Of a DNA stretch of 23,623 bases, positions 1 to 12,400 are shown piece after piece. Each line of letters starts with the position of its first letter. Position 1 is the stretch's first letter. A program made the translations under genes and the position numbers. The notes under the pieces were generated by a model. It worked only from the letters and a program-made list of their open reading frames with translations. It was not told where the DNA came from and made no database searches. Source of the DNA: Chlamydomonas sphaeroides (taxonomy: Eukaryota > Chlorophyta > Chlorophyceae > Chlamydomonadales > Chlamydomonadaceae); the NCBI GenBank assembly GCA_001662425.1, contig BDDC01001544.1, positions 702 through 24,324 on the forward strand. The letters run 5' to 3'.

Positions 1-1504
1 AAGGTCATGGGCGCTGAGCCCCGCCTGCAGCGCCGGCGCTAGTGAGCGGCGGGCCTCAGCGGAGCGCAGCTGCAGCACATCGGCCAGGACATCCGCCCGG
101 TACCAAAGCGTCAGTCGCCGCTGCCGCCGTGGCGATGGCGCCACCCCAGCATTCAAGGCCGCAGCCGGAACCAGGCCGGAACTGCGCTGTGCCGAATCCG
201 CCACTGCAGCTATACGAACGTCAGGACGCCGCCTCATGCGCTCCTTCGCATCCTCCGGACTCTCCTGGCGTCCGCTGTACGCTGCGCTGCTGAGGGCCTA
301 CCTGGGCTGCCACACCACGGGCATGGCGCTTTGGCCACCACGGGTCGCAGTGTCATCCGGAAGGGGTCCCCCTGGCCCCAGCAGATGCGTAGCGCACGAC
401 CAGAAGCCTTCCGGGATGAGGTTTACAGCCCCCAGCTTGCAGCCCCGCTCAAGTGCAAGCGCCCACCGCGCTTGGATACCGCTCACGCACCTGACAACCC
501 CGGGGCATGCACCAGGGTTCGCTCCCGGCCCGCATACGAGGCACCCAAGGCCATGATGGACACAGCCAGCGGACACGCGTCGAGCAGCACGCAACGCCCT
601 GCCGGCCCACCCGTCCATCTGCTGGCTTCGCTCAAGTTCAATCAGGCTCCCGTACAAGTGCCGTCGCACGGCGCACATTGAGCCGTCCGAATATGCGCCA
701 CGTGGCATACGGGCGGGCAGCGGCGCGTAGCGTACGCCCTGCCTTACACGGTAGAACCAGCGTTAAAGTCCGAAGCCCTGCGTACACCCCGGCCGCGACC
801 GCTCATTCCCCACAGCGCGTCCCCTGCGTCAACGCGCCAGGCACGAGGGCGCCTCGGGGCCCGCCCTCATGGGACGCGCCCCGGCCTCACTTCCCCGGCA
901 CCCATGCTCCCACACACGCACACATCCAATGCAGCTGCCGACTGCCCCCTCCCGCCCACCTGATGCCTGCCTGCCTACACCCGAGCTCACCAGCGGCCTC
1001 GTCCCTGGCCCTGCGTGGCCCCCACCTCCGCCCCAACCCCCTCCTTCCGAGATGCCCGCAACAGCCCCCAACCATAAGCCAGGTCCACTCCCACCGCCTC
1101 GCCGCCCCCTGTCGCCGATCCTCCCGCGGCCGCTCACGTCAGCAGCAGCAGCGCCACTCGGCCGCCGCTGTCGCTCAAGTACCGAATTCCCGCAGCCGCG
1201 TAGCGGGGCGGCTCTCGCCGTCTTGCCGCTCCCTGCGAGAGCTCAGCGGCAGGGCCCTGTGGCCGCTGTGCTCAGCAGCCGCTGCCGCCTCCGTTCGGCA
1301 GTTAACGGCGGCAGCTAACGGGTTCACTGCGCCGCGGCATGTGAGCCGCTGCGCATCAGCGGCTGCTCGCCGCCCTGCGCAAACCCTGCAGCCCCTCCGC
1401 CCCCTGCTGCCGCCCCTCCACCTGCTGCCGCTCCGGCCCTGCTGCCGCCTCTGCTCCCTCCCACTGCCGTCCCTGCTCCCTCCCACTGCCGCCTGCGCTC
1501 CCGC
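1..1504. other. Flanking region without a supportable gene
   Basis: I find no convincing exon here. The open frames on both strands lack splice logic or recognisable domains and are what GC-rich DNA gives by chance. The right part, next to the protease stop codon, should be its 3' UTR: on the minus strand TGTAA motifs occur at 748-744 and 427-423. The stretch from about 1380 to 1500 is rich in CTGCCG/CTCC and holds a 19-bp direct repeat (1451-1469 and 1473-1491). Confidence 0.5.
744..748 (-). terminator. Candidate TGTAA polyadenylation signal of the EGY1-like gene
   Basis: TGTAA is the usual polyadenylation motif of volvocine algae. This copy lies about 760 nt past the protease stop codon. 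A second minus-strand copy lies at 427-423. Which one is used cannot be told from the sequence. Confidence 0.35.
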
Positions 1505-4500
1505 TCAGAAAAAGTTATCTACCCTGCCGATGCCGATGGACTGCGCCACCTCGGGCGCCATGGGCACCAGCACCAGGATGGCCGCCAGCACTGCCACCGC
1601 GGTGGCGGTGCGCTTGGCGTCGGACACGGGCGACACGTTGTCCTGTGCGCAGGCGGGCGGGCGGGCGGGCGGGGCAGTCGGGAGGGGCAGCTTTAAGCCA
1701 GGGGCTGGCGGCACCGAGCTGGCGGGAGCGGCGGGGCAGCCCCGGCCATGCAAGCGCCGCGCGTGCGCAACAGGCGCGCGGTGGGGGCCCGCGCTGGGGC
1801 GCGCAGGGCCTGCGCCTTGGCTCTGACCCCGGCCGCCGGCGCTCCGCCTGTGGCTGTCGCACAGCTGCTGCCCTGCCCCCTCGACCCTGGGTGCGCTTCC
1901 AGGAACTCTGCGCGTGCCCCCCCATCCTCCAAAGCACCTGCCCTGTTCACCTCCCCAACAGCTGTGACCCAATCTGCAGCCGGCCCCGGCATCCCCCCCG
2001 CACCTGGATGTACTTCTCCGCGGTGCGCTGGCAGAGGATGACGTACAGCCCGAACGGCAGCGACAGCGAGGAGCCCAGCAGGCCCAGACCCAGGCCCACG
2101 TAGGTGAAGAAGGAGGACAGCGCCAGGGCCTGAAGGCGGGGGAGCAGGGGACGCAGGCAGGCAGGGAGGGCGTGTCAAGAGCGTGCATCAGCAGACGGGC
2201 CCGGGCACAGGGGTAGGGCAGGGGCCAGCGACCTGGAGGCGGAGCGAGGCGGCCCTGCGGCTCCCGCCCGTCCTTCGCGCATTAGCTCTTGCGCTCTTCC
2301 CGCGGCCGCGTGTCCGCGTCTGCTGCCGCCCACCTGCTTGCCGTACGCGGCCTGGATCATGCGGCCTCCGTCCAGCGAGCCCACCGGCAGCGCGTTGAGT
2401 GCCGTGGTAACGAGGCCGCACCAGCCCGCGATCACGAGCGGGCTGATCAGCACCTCCTCCGTGCCCGAGCCAATCTGGCGGTGGTGGGCAAGGGAAGGGG
2501 CCAGGGGAGGCAGGCTGGTCGGAGGGGGCTTTGGGCAGGGGGCAGGGCCAGGGCAGGCTGACGGCGGTGACCGTTGGTGGCAACCTGGTGTGTGGTGGCG
2601 CTAGCCGCAACCCACTGGCAGGGCAGGCAGGAGCTCAGAGCGGCCGACAGCAGCCCTCCTCGCCTCGCCCGCCAAGCCACTCCCTTGCGCATCCCAGCGA
2701 AATGCCGTCGCGCAACGCCGTTGCGTACATGCTCAGCTCGCTCTCACCTTTCCCCTCCCAGTCTTCCCCGGCCCCGCACCTGGTCGCCCAGCACCGCCTT
2801 GACCACGGTGCCCAGCAGCAGGCTGGACTGGAACAGCGCCGTGGGCACCGGAACCAGCAGCTCGTTGGGCAGCGCCCCCGGGCTGCTCTGCGCCAGGCCC
2901 ACACCCAGCACCGTCAGAGCCGCCATCGCGCCGCCCAGCGGCCCGGCGGCGGACACGTCCCACAGGGTGCCGCGGCCCTTGAGCAGGCTGGTGAAGGGCG
3001 TGATGGAGCCGAACGAGCCCAGCTGCGGACGGAGGTGGGGAGGGGGAGGGGAGGCGCTCGGGTTAGTGCCAGTGCTGAAAAGAGCGTGATGGGCGGGTGC
3101 GTGGGTGGGAGGGGGAGGGCGCGCATGGTGGCCCTTCGTGGTGGGTTACCGGTACGTGTTGGCGCGTGGCACGACCTTGGTGATGGCCTGCAGCTCAGCG
3201 CGCACGCGTGCGGCGACGAACACAGTACGTGGGCCCCCGCTGTTGCTACCGTCTCATGCATGCTGGGGCACGTCAGCCTGCAAACGTGTACCCTAGACAG
3301 GCAGAGCATGGTGCGCATGTAAGACGGCATACCTGCAGGTTGGGCACAAAGTATGTGGGCCCCAGCTTCACGCCGCGCACGGCGGCCGCGACGCGGTGGC
3401 CCAGCTCGTGAGAGAAGTTGATGCCCATGAGCGCCACGAAGATGGGGATGGCGGTGACGAAGTAGCTGGTGGGGTCCCAGTTCTCCAGCCCGGGCGGCAG
3501 CGCGTCCGAGTTGAAGTTGTCGCTGCGGCGGCACGGGCGTGGGGATGGGGGTAGGGGTGGGGGTGGGCGAGGGATGCAGGGAGGGGGCGATGGGATGGTA
3601 CGGTAGGTACCGTAGCAAGGCCGTCAAGGCACATGCCATCTGACGCGGCTGCGTGTGCAATGTCATCCCAGGTCGCCACCGCCTGCTGCATGATGAGCTG
3701 CCAGCTGGCTAGCTAGCTGGCTAGGTAAATAGCAGGACACAGCAACGTGGAGGCGCCGGGCGCACCTGTTGGCAAAGAACTCGAGCGTCTCCTTGGGCAG
3801 CTTGGTGATGTTGGCCACCAGGCTCAGCTGCAGGCAGGACGCCACGAAGAGTGCAAAGAGCACCAGCGCAGCGCCCTGGCGCCAGCCGTTGGTCTGCGGC
3901 GGCTGCGCCTGCGCGGCGGGCACGATCTGAAACGCCACTCGCGGGCCGTACGAGGCGGCCTTGCCGATGGGCTCGTCGGCGGCCTGCGGGCGAGCCAGGG
4001 GTTGGGTGCACGACATGCTTTCCAAGCGGTGTCGCAAGCCACTAACAACTGGTTTCCATGTTTGGCCCCGGTGTGGGGGGTGCCGCAATCTTGCTTATGA
4101 TGGTTGCACACCCACGGCCATGACGGCTGTGTCGTCGCGGCCGGCGCCTCGGCCGGCATACTCCAAGCAGCGCCTGCAAGATTCCCCCGCCAACAACGGC
4201 GGCCGACACACCACGCCGCACCTGCTGCTCGTCCTCGATCATGATGACCTCGTACTTGCCGGCGCCAAACAGCTCCGACACCTTGGCACACACGTGCGCA
4301 AACACCTTTTCGCGCTGGTCGCGCAGGTTGCCCCGGATCAGCACGCCCGTCTTGTCCAGCTCCTGCGGCACCAGCAGTCGCCGGGCGGTAAGGGGGCAGG
4401 GGTCAGCGCACGTTGCCAAGCGACTGGCCCCAGGTCGGGCTGGATGGGCCCCCCGCTGTGCCCCACTTCGCTGCCGGCGCCCCTGCGCCGTCCCACGGTC

Positions 4501-5748
4501 CTGCGGCCCTTGCGACGGGGCCTGCCCTCTCCCTCGCCCTCGATGCCTTCCGGACCTGCAGCGTGATGGTCTCCGTAACCCAGAACGTCTGCGGCCCGAA
4601 CGCCGTCTCGCGCAGGCGCTTCAGGTCGTCCTTGTCCAGCAGGTCGTTGCCCTTGCTCATGGCCTGCAGCAGCGTCTCAAACTCCTGCCGCAGCTGCTGC
4701 TGCTGCAGGGGTGAAACGGTGGAGCGGGGGCGAGGGGAACGGGGGCCAGGGAGGAGCGTGTTCCAGTGTTAGGTAGAACAGAACCCCCGTGTGTGAGCGG
4801 GAGCGGAAGGCATTACAGGCAGCGAGGACGCGCAGCGCCTGGGAACACCGCCGCAGGCACGTGTGCTGATGGTGTGGGACTGGAAGGCACGGTAAGAGCG
4901 ACACAGTGAGGGCAAGCGAGGCACAAGGCAAGCAGAGGCTGAGCGCGGCACGACGGGCGTCAGGCGGTGGCCGGCAGCAGCCCGCGTACAGCCTGTGGCC
5001 GCTGGTACCGGCCGGCAAAGGCGCGGGTGGGCAACGCTACATGTGCGACCGAGGTGCGGCGCAGACGAGCCCGACCACAATCGCGGGTTCCCTGGTCACG
5101 CAGTTAGCCCAGTCCGTGCGGAAGGTTCCAGCTTTGTCAACCGGGGTCGCCCGCTCCACGCGAGGCCCTGCCCCTTGCGAGTGCAGCTGGCAGCGTGCAT
5201 GGGGCAGACGGCCACGAGGTCCGGGCCCAGCCCCCCGATCGCGTCGCCCCTGGTGGGGCCCAGGGCGCCGCTGGTGGCCAGCGTGGCCGCACCTGCGCCT
5301 CAACGTTGTCGGGCTTGGAGGAGCGCTGCGCGTCCGCCAGCTGGCGGGCCTTCACGATGATCTTCTGGAACTGGTCCTCGCTGCCTGCTCCGCTGCCGGA
5401 GGGGCTGGCGCCGTTGGCAGAGGTGGAGGGGTCGCTGGTGGTGGCCGGGGCTGCCGAGGCCGACGCAGCGTTGTGCGTGGCGTCGGCGGAGGTGGACGCG
5501 GGGCTCGCCTCGCGTACGGCCGTGGACGAGGCCTTGCCCGACGCGTTCGGGACATCGTTAGGGTCGATGCCTAGAAGCGCGTCCAGGCCCTCGAGCGTGC
5601 GCTTGAGGCGATTGTCGGAGTTCTCCTCGGCCGCGCGCACCAGCACGGCGTGTCGCCGCCCTCCAGGAGCGCGTGCGGGTACAGGTGTTCTATGACATGC
5701 TGGACGGCTAGCTAGCGGCGCGTGAGCGCGCGGCGCGAACGCGCGCAT
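1505..5748 (-). CDS. EGY1: EGY1-type chloroplast site-2 zinc metalloprotease (nine exons)
   Basis: Predicted intramembrane zinc protease of the S2P/M50 family, EGY branch, in the chloroplast membrane. Exons: 5748-5293, 4702-4556, 4362-4222, 3983-3766, 3522-3333, 3022-2780, 2474-2334, 2129-2004, 1642-1505. All junctions are GT/AG and phase-consistent, giving 599 aa (Arabidopsis EGY1 is about 550). Residues 1-38 are Arg/Ala/Pro-rich with VLVRAA, a likely transit peptide. A Ser/Ala-rich linker follows, then the EGY-specific RGNLRDQREKVFA segment (about 211). The zinc site HELGH is at 359-363 (bases 3410-3396). The second metal/active-site motif NALPVGSLDGG is at 492-502 (2396-2364). At least six hydrophobic segments follow residue 270. 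LVIAGWCGLVTTALN and the C-terminal VGIG-like end favour EGY1 over EGY2. In plants EGY1 is needed for chloroplast development; substrates cannot be inferred here. No inactivating change is seen. Confidence 0.93.
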
Positions 5749-6538
5749 CCTTACGTCGGTGGGATGCCGGCCCTGGCGCTTGACTGTACTCGGTGAATTG
5801 GTGTGGACTTGTCAGGTGGAGAGTTTCGCGTAGGCAACTATGCTATGTGCGACCATACGCTGGCATCATCGGGTGGCTGGGCTCGCTCATGTCAGATCGA
5901 GGTTTTCCCCCAGCGCTTGCGCCACGTGCCCTTCAAACGAATTACAATAAGGCACACTTTAAGATGCCCCAGCTGGCCACCAGCTGGCCACGGGCTGCTT
6001 CCTTGTTCGCGAGGAACCAAGGGGAACATCTGCGCCTATGTTGGCAAGACTGCCCTTGTCCACACGCGCGTCAAAGCTCCGACGTCTGCCCGCAGCTTCG
6101 GCGCACGCACCCCTGGGGGGCATAGAAAATATCTAGTAGCCACGTCGCCAGCCCCGTGTGGGTTCCCCCTCGGTCTGCCCCCAGGCCGTCCCAGGCCACC
6201 TGGCCAGTTGGCAATACGTTTGCTGCAATGCACTCCCGACCTGTCAAGGCGTTGCTTACAGCGCATCAATCACCTAGCCGCAGCGGGGCCAGCATCATCC
6301 CACAAGCCACCGCGCGTCAAGACCCCCCAAACCCGGAGTCGGCCCGATGCCCCCAGTACACCTGCTTTGCTCAGCAGATCCTATCCTGCACGCCCCGAAA
6401 GCCGCCGCCAAAACCCGGGGGCCTGCAGTCTCCTCGCTCGCGGTGCGGACGTAGCCAGCCTAGCGCCCCTTGCTTAGATCTCCGCCTGCGGCACGGCGCA
6501 GAGTGGAAGGGCAGCACACAGGGAAGGCCCACAGCTGG
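5749..6538. other. Intergenic region between two tandem minus-strand genes
   Basis: It should hold the 3' UTR of the small membrane-protein gene on the right and the promoter and 5' UTR of the EGY1-like gene on the left. The part from 5760 to 6000 is visibly less GC-rich than the genes. I find no exon, RNA gene or repeat. Confidence 0.5.
6256..6260 (-). terminator. Candidate TGTAA polyadenylation signal of the small membrane-protein gene
   Basis: A minus-strand TGTAA lies about 280 nt downstream of the stop codon at 6539, a normal distance for an algal 3' UTR. Confidence 0.5.
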
Positions 6539-9088
6539 TCAGACGGCCGCCTTGGACTTTTCGTCTCGCGCCATCTGAACGCATATTCCAAACCCCTTAG
6601 CCAGCAAGGGCCCGCAGGCCCGGCCCCTCCGCCTGGGTAGCCACGTGTCTGGCTGGGTGCCTCACCCGGATGGCCTGGATGAAGACGTTGAGCGCGAAGA
6701 AGCTGGGGGCGGTGGGCGGGGTGAGGGCAGGGGCATGGGTGATACAGGTTGTCCCCAGAGCCCAGCTGCAGCCCCCGGTTGTTGCAAGCTGGTGCGGCGG
6801 CGCGGACAGCATGTGGGTCACCGGGTGGCTCACGGCGGCTGCGCAGCGCATGTGGGTCAGCGCATGTGGGTCAGCGCATGGCATGTGGGTCAGCGCATGT
6901 GGGTCGGGCGGCAGCAGGAGGCCGCGGCATGCGTGCATGCCGCAGCTCAAGACAGTCGGGGGGCGCACGGCGTTATCTGGCCCGCAGCCGCACGTGCTGA
7001 CCCCTGGTCGCACTCCCACCTGATCAGCGCCATGGTCGCGGGCCAGGCCTTGGGGCCAGGCCAGTCCGTGTCGTCTTGCTCTGCGGAGCAGGGCCGGGCA
7101 GGCAGCCGCCAGCAACCTTCGCACGCAGTTGCAAGCGGCGCCGGGACGGCCCGCCCAGCAGCGCCCATGCCGCGCTGCGCCAGGCCCGCCGCCGCAGTTG
7201 TGACACTTTACTGCTTTGGGGACCGACGCCGCGCCGTTGCCTACGGAACCCCTGCGCACGCTCCTTCACCCCTTGGAATCTGCGCGGTCAGCCTTCACTG
7301 GTGCCGAACGTGCGCTTTGTGGCAACGCAGCACAGCCGGCGTGCTTCACGCAACGGCGCCCCGGCTGAGCCCCAGCCCAGAGCCCTGCGGCGCCTGTGCG
7401 CACCGCCCTGGGCCCCGCCCCGCGCTGCTCACTGGTGTCGAGCGTGCGCTTGATGGTGTACGCCAGCATGGCGCCGCTGCCCACCAGGCCCACAATGAAG
7501 GCGGGCGTGAAGAGGAAGTCGTTGTTGAGGGCCACCAGTGCGCTGGCCTGAGGGAGGCGGGCGGGCAGGGAGCGGTCGGAGAGGCGCGGGGCGTTCAAGG
7601 AAACTATCGGCAAGAGGATGTGTTGCTGTGCGAATAGCCGACCACAGGGAGCGATGGCAGTCAGGGAGCGGGCTGGGAGCGAGCGGGCGGAAGACGGGGT
7701 GTTGCTGCGGGCCGCGACCAGCAAGCAGGCCCGCGCAGCGTGCGCGCAGTGTGGAATAGCCATGTGGCTGTTGGTGCAAGGGCCTGTGCCTGGGGCGGGG
7801 CTGAGGGCTGCGGCGCAGTGCAGGTGGCGGCGTGAGGCAGGGGTGGAGGCAAGGGGTGAGGGGCCGGGGATTGCGAGGGCTGGCTGCGATGAGAGCGTAG
7901 TAGCGCCGGCTCAAGCCTCTGTGCACCGCGGGCCGAGGGTAGGGATGGGCTCCCAGGTGCGCTGTCGCCAACACGACGGTGCGGGGGCCTCCGCGGTCAG
8001 CTCACCACGACGGTGGCACCCACGCCGGCAGCCACAGGCTTGAGCTCGGGCCTGCGCCATGGGAAAGGACTGTGCTCAGGGACGGAGCATGGATGAACGC
8101 CGGTGCGATGGACACGAGGCTGCGGTGGTAGGCGGCGAGCGCCGTGACGGCAGCCCCTGAGCCGGCTGCGGTATCGCGGCAGCTTAGGAATAGGCACTCC
8201 GGCCGCATCCTAGGTTTGCGGCTGCAACCAGCTCAACGCCACTTCTGGCCGGCTCACCGGCCTGGCGCGCCCTCTGGTAGTTGCGTCCTGTATTACAGGG
8301 CGCGGAGCGATCGGGTGGGTCAGCAGGGGTAGGCCGCAGCAGCTTGCAATGCCTGAGGACGTCCTCGGCGCGCATCCGGCGACCCACGCCGTTGCCTACC
8401 GGGTGTAGGCAGCCTCAGCGCCCAGCACGACGGCTGCACCGCGAGATGGGTGCGTGACAAGGGGAGAATGAAGAGAGGGAGAGCAATGGTGTGAGCACCC
8501 TTGCGTTGAGGTACTTGTGCGGGCGCGGGAAGCACTGCGACCAGGGGCAGCACGTGCCCCTGCTTTTGCAACACACTGACCGTACGCAACGGCCTGCTGC
8601 AGCACGGCAGTCGACGTCGCAGCCTCCACATACGCCTGCAGGGCAAATGCGGGGTACAAGCGCTGAGAGGGGCCTGGTTGGGGGCCCGTCGACCGCGCGG
8701 GTGGGCATCCAAGTGTGCGCCGGGGTCGGGGCCTGAGGTATCTCGTGCTGGCTGGCATGGCTCCTCTTGACGGCGAAGCGACTCTGTTGATCATGCGCAC
8801 GCTAGAGCGCAGCGTTGGGCAGGGTTGGGCGCGGGCGGCTCGTGAACCATCAGCTCCATCCGCGATTGCGCGTGCGCTTGCGTGTCCGCGACGCCAACAC
8901 CAATCCAGTCGCAAGAAGACGAATTAATACAACGCGGCATTGCCGTCGCCAGCTGTGGTTGGCTTTCTCGTGTGCAGCCATCCGCGGCGACGCGTCCGCA
9001 CCTGCGTCCGCACGGTCGGTGCCCGTATGCATGGCCGACGCGCCGTGAACGGCTTCGCCGCGACTGTGGAGCGGAGTTGAGCTTGCAT
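6539..9088 (-). CDS. Predicted chloroplast-targeted small membrane protein, unknown function (eight exons)
   Basis: I do not recognise this protein. Exons: 9088-9002, 8635-8581, 8433-8400, 8051-8006, 7547-7433, 7080-7020, 6702-6666, 6574-6539. Every junction is GT/AG and all phases agree, giving 156 aa. Several exons are tiny (34, 36, 37, 46 nt). Residues 1-29 (MQAQLRSTVAAKPFTARRP...) lack acidic residues and look like a chloroplast transit peptide. The rest has about four hydrophobic stretches: the AVLQQAVAYAVVLGAEAAY region, VAAGVGATVVASALVAL, FTPAFIVGLVGSGAMLAYTI and ATMALISFFALNVFIQAI. A hydrophilic loop, KQDDTDWPGPKAWP, precedes the last one, and the C-terminus is charged (ARDEKSKAAV). 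ATG 9088 was chosen because it opens the transit peptide; the frame also runs upstream without a nearby ATG. A thylakoid or envelope protein is likely. It is divergent from the kelch gene. Confidence 0.8.
6846..6906. repeat. 14-bp tandem repeat in an intron
   Basis: Four units of GCGCATGTGGGTCA lie in the last-but-one intron of the small membrane-protein gene (7019-6703). The third unit carries a 5-bp insertion and the fourth ends in G. It is a minisatellite with no evident coding role. Confidence 0.85.
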
Positions 9089-9465
9089 TTTAGCTTGTTT
9101 TGCTACTATGCTCCGATCAAGGATTTGCGCGCTGCGTCGTGTGGGGTTCACAATGTGCTAACGTGGGCAGAAGCTAATACTCTAGATGGTGCTCCGGGCA
9201 ACCGACGCCGCTGAACGGGATCCAGTGATCCAATGTCCCGCGGCTGTCGCCAGGCCCGACCTTTTGCCTGGGCGCGCACAGAGGCCACACGATAACCGCT
9301 TCAGCGTCAAACCTGTACATACTGGGGCACATGATGGAGGACGCAGCTTGATTGCGCGGACGGGCTTGATTGCGGGCACTCGTCGCGGCCAGCACAGCAG
9401 CGACAGTGCGCGCTATCCTTCCTGCTGATCCACATACTCCGTTCAAAGCTCAAAAGCAGATCATC
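9089..9465. promoter_or_regulatory. Shared 5' region of two divergent genes
   Basis: These 377 bp separate the start codons of the small membrane-protein gene (minus) and the kelch gene (plus). They must hold both 5' UTRs and probably both promoters. I see no clear TATA box or conserved element. The role is inferred from the geometry. Confidence 0.5.
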
Positions 9466-12400
9466 ATGCAGCCTCCAACGCTGCTGGCCTCCACGTACCA
9501 CCGGGAGGCCGCCACGGCCATGCTGATGCGCCAGCTACCGCTCGAGGGCCTCACGCCCTACGCGCGCGACGTGCTACAGCGCTGTCGTGACAGCAGGCCT
9601 CACGTCGAGCCTCTCACGCCGGGGCACGGTGCAGCGGATGATACAGAGGAGGCCTGCCATGCCGCCTGGCTCCGGAGCGTGGCGCAGGAGGCGGCGCCCA
9701 CTTCCTACCAAGTGGAGCACGGGCTCGGCTGCGACCTCGCGCTCAGCGGTACGGCCACAACTGGAGTATCTGCACTTCCTGCTTCAACTCACACGCTCGC
9801 CTGCATGCAAGACGCCGTCTCTGCGCCACCCGTCCCGCCCGCACGAGCCCGGGCCGCTGCCGACTTGCCCGCCCCGCCGCCTCCCGGCAACTCTGGCCGC
9901 CTTCCCCTTTAGGCGGCCGCCTGCTGCTCTTCCGCCACCGCACGCTGCTGGTCGTGGGCGGCGCCGCCTCCGGCAACCCCTCGCTCACGCCCGGCGTGCC
10001 CCCGCGCGCCGCCAGCTCCACTCCCGAGGCCGCCTCCTCCTCCTCCGCCCACCCCGCCGAGCTGGTCGACCACAGCGTCCTGCACACCGGCGCCCGGCTG
10101 CGGCCGCTGCGGGGCCCCGTGCGCCTCATCCAGCGCCTGCCCCTGCCCGCACACCACCCGCAGTCCGCGCAGCCGCAAGGGGCCGGCGGGTGCCACGGCC
10201 TCGGCTCGGCCCACTTTGACGCGGACACGATCCACCGGCCGGACCTCCTGGACAGCCTGCCGCCGGGCGCAGCGGTGCAGCCGCTGGCGGGCGGCGGCAC
10301 AGCGCTGCCGGCGCTGCAGGTGTGTGCACGTGTCAAGTAGGACAGAACCCCACACGCGGCACAGCACTCCCCGGGTGGAGTGGCGCGTGTGTGTGCGCTG
10401 ATAAGTGCGTGTCTGTGAGGGGGGTGGGCCGTGGCAGGGAGGTTGGCCGTGGCAGGGGGGTGGGCCGTGGCAGGGGGGTGGGCCGTGGCAGGGGGGTGGG
10501 CCGTGGCAGGGGGCTGGGCCGTAGCAGGGGGGTGGGCCGTGGCAGGGGCTCCCACCGCAACGCACCGCATATGCTTTCATGCCGCTGTCCTTGCGTGCTG
10601 GGGGTCCGCTCCGCGAGGGAGGGACTGAGCGCGTGGCCCCCCTGCCCCGGCGCCTGCCGTGCCGCCCGGCGCGCAGGGCTGCGCGGCGGTCTGCTACGGC
10701 CGCTGCGTGCTACTGTACGGCGGCGTGGCGCCCGAGGGCGAGGCCGACGCCGCGCCGCCCTCCGCCGCCGCCGCCGCCGCCGCCCCGGGCGCGGGCAGCA
10801 CCATGTGGGCTCTGGCGCTGGTGCCCGACCCACATCGGCCAGGCGAGTACGCGGTGGCGAGCCGCCGCCTGGTGACGCAGCGGCCGCCGCCCGAGGGCCG
10901 CGAGCCGGAGGACCAGCGGCCCTGGTGGCAGCCCGTGGCGCGGCCGACGTCGGCGGCAGCGCCTCCGCCGCCGCCACCGCCTCGCGCGGCGCCGGCCGGC
11001 TCCATTTGGAGCACAACAGCCGCCGCGGCAGCGGAGGAGGACTCGTGGCCTGCACCTGGCCCAGCAGGCCCGGGCGGAGAAGGGGACGGGGGAGCGGGAG
11101 GGGCGGAGTCGGGGCCGTCGGTGCCGTGCGGGCCGCCGATGGGGCGGCACGGGCACCATCTGGCGGTGGACCGGGCCACGAACAGGCTGTGGATGTACGG
11201 CGGCGCCCGTGCCGCCACCGCGCACAGCAGCCTGTCGTATGGCGACACGCCGCCGCCGCCGCGACCCGCCGACCCGCAGCCGTGCGTGTTTTGGGCGCAG
11301 CTGCCGGGCGCGCAGCGCCCCGGCCCCGGCGGCGACGGTAGCGATGGTGGCAAGGGGCAGGGCGCGTACGGCTGGGAGTCCGCGTTCGTGGGCGGCGGCG
11401 CGTTCGTGTCGGAGGTGGCGTGGTGGCGGCTGACGCTGGCCGCGGCCGCGCCAGGCGGCTCGCTGCCGGACCCGCTCCGCGCCGTCGCCCTCGCGGCCCA
11501 CGGCGGCCGCCTGTACGTGCTGTCCAGCGGGCCGGACCCGCGCCGTGCGAGGCCGCCGCCTCAAGGCCCCGGCGGTAGCGTCGCCGCCGGCCCCGGCCAG
11601 GGCCCGCCCGTGTGGCTGCTGCACTCGCTGGACACCAGCACGGGCGCCTGCCAGCTGCTGGCGCCGCCGCTGCACGCCGCCAAGGCGTCACCAGCTGCCG
11701 CCCCCGCTCCCGCGCCCCAGGCGCCCCCGCTGTTCCACGAGGACGCCGTCGCCATGCCCGACGACGCCCTGCCGTACATGTACGTGTACGGCAGTACGGC
11801 GCCCGGTGGCGGCGGCGCCTTCGCGCCCAGCCTGCACCGCATAGACCTGGCGGCGGGCGGGCGCTGGGAGCTGGTGGTGTCGGGCGGCGGCGCCCCAGCG
11901 GCGCCCAGCGGGCCACAGCAGCAGCAGCAGGGCCGCCCGGGCAGCAGCAGCGGCAGGGAGCCGCTGGCGGGGTCCGGCCGGCTGCACGCGGCTCGGCGGT
12001 GCCTGGGCGGCGCGTCCGGCGGCGTGGTGGTGCTCGCGGGCGGCGTACGCGATGCGCGGCGGGGCGTGGAGGCGCGGCTGCAGCTTGTGGCTCCGTGCCT
12101 GGTGGGGAGCGGGAGGGGAGGGGCTTGGGCGATGGGCGGGGGGGGGGGGGAAGGGGGGCNNNNNNNNNNNNNNNNNNNNNNNNNNNNNNNNNNNNNNNNN
12201 NNNNNNNNNNNNNNNNNNNNNNNNNNNNNNNNNNNNNNNNNNNNNNNNNNNNNNNNNNNNNNNNNNNNNNNNNNNNNNNNNNNNNNNNNNNNNNNNNNNN
12301 NNNNNNNNNNNNNNNNNNNNNNNNNNNNNNNNNNNNNNNNNNNNNNNNNNNNNNNNNNNNNNNNNNNNNNNNNNNNNNNNNNNNNNNNNNNNNNNNNNNN

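Noticed and set aside
1..42. Possible last exon of a plus-strand gene ending in TAG TGA
   Set aside because: Only 14 codons are visible, with no acceptor, domain or downstream TGTAA to support it.
507..1826. 439-residue open frame on the plus strand
   Set aside because: It is Arg/Ser/Pro/Ala-rich with no domain, overlaps the last exon of the protease antisense, and looks like a GC-rich chance ORF.
6645..7637. 330-residue plus-strand open frame
   Set aside because: It is antisense to three exons and the introns of the small membrane-protein gene; no domain or splice evidence.
10426..10551. CRISPR-like array
   Set aside because: The units abut with no spacers and lie in an intron; it is a minisatellite.
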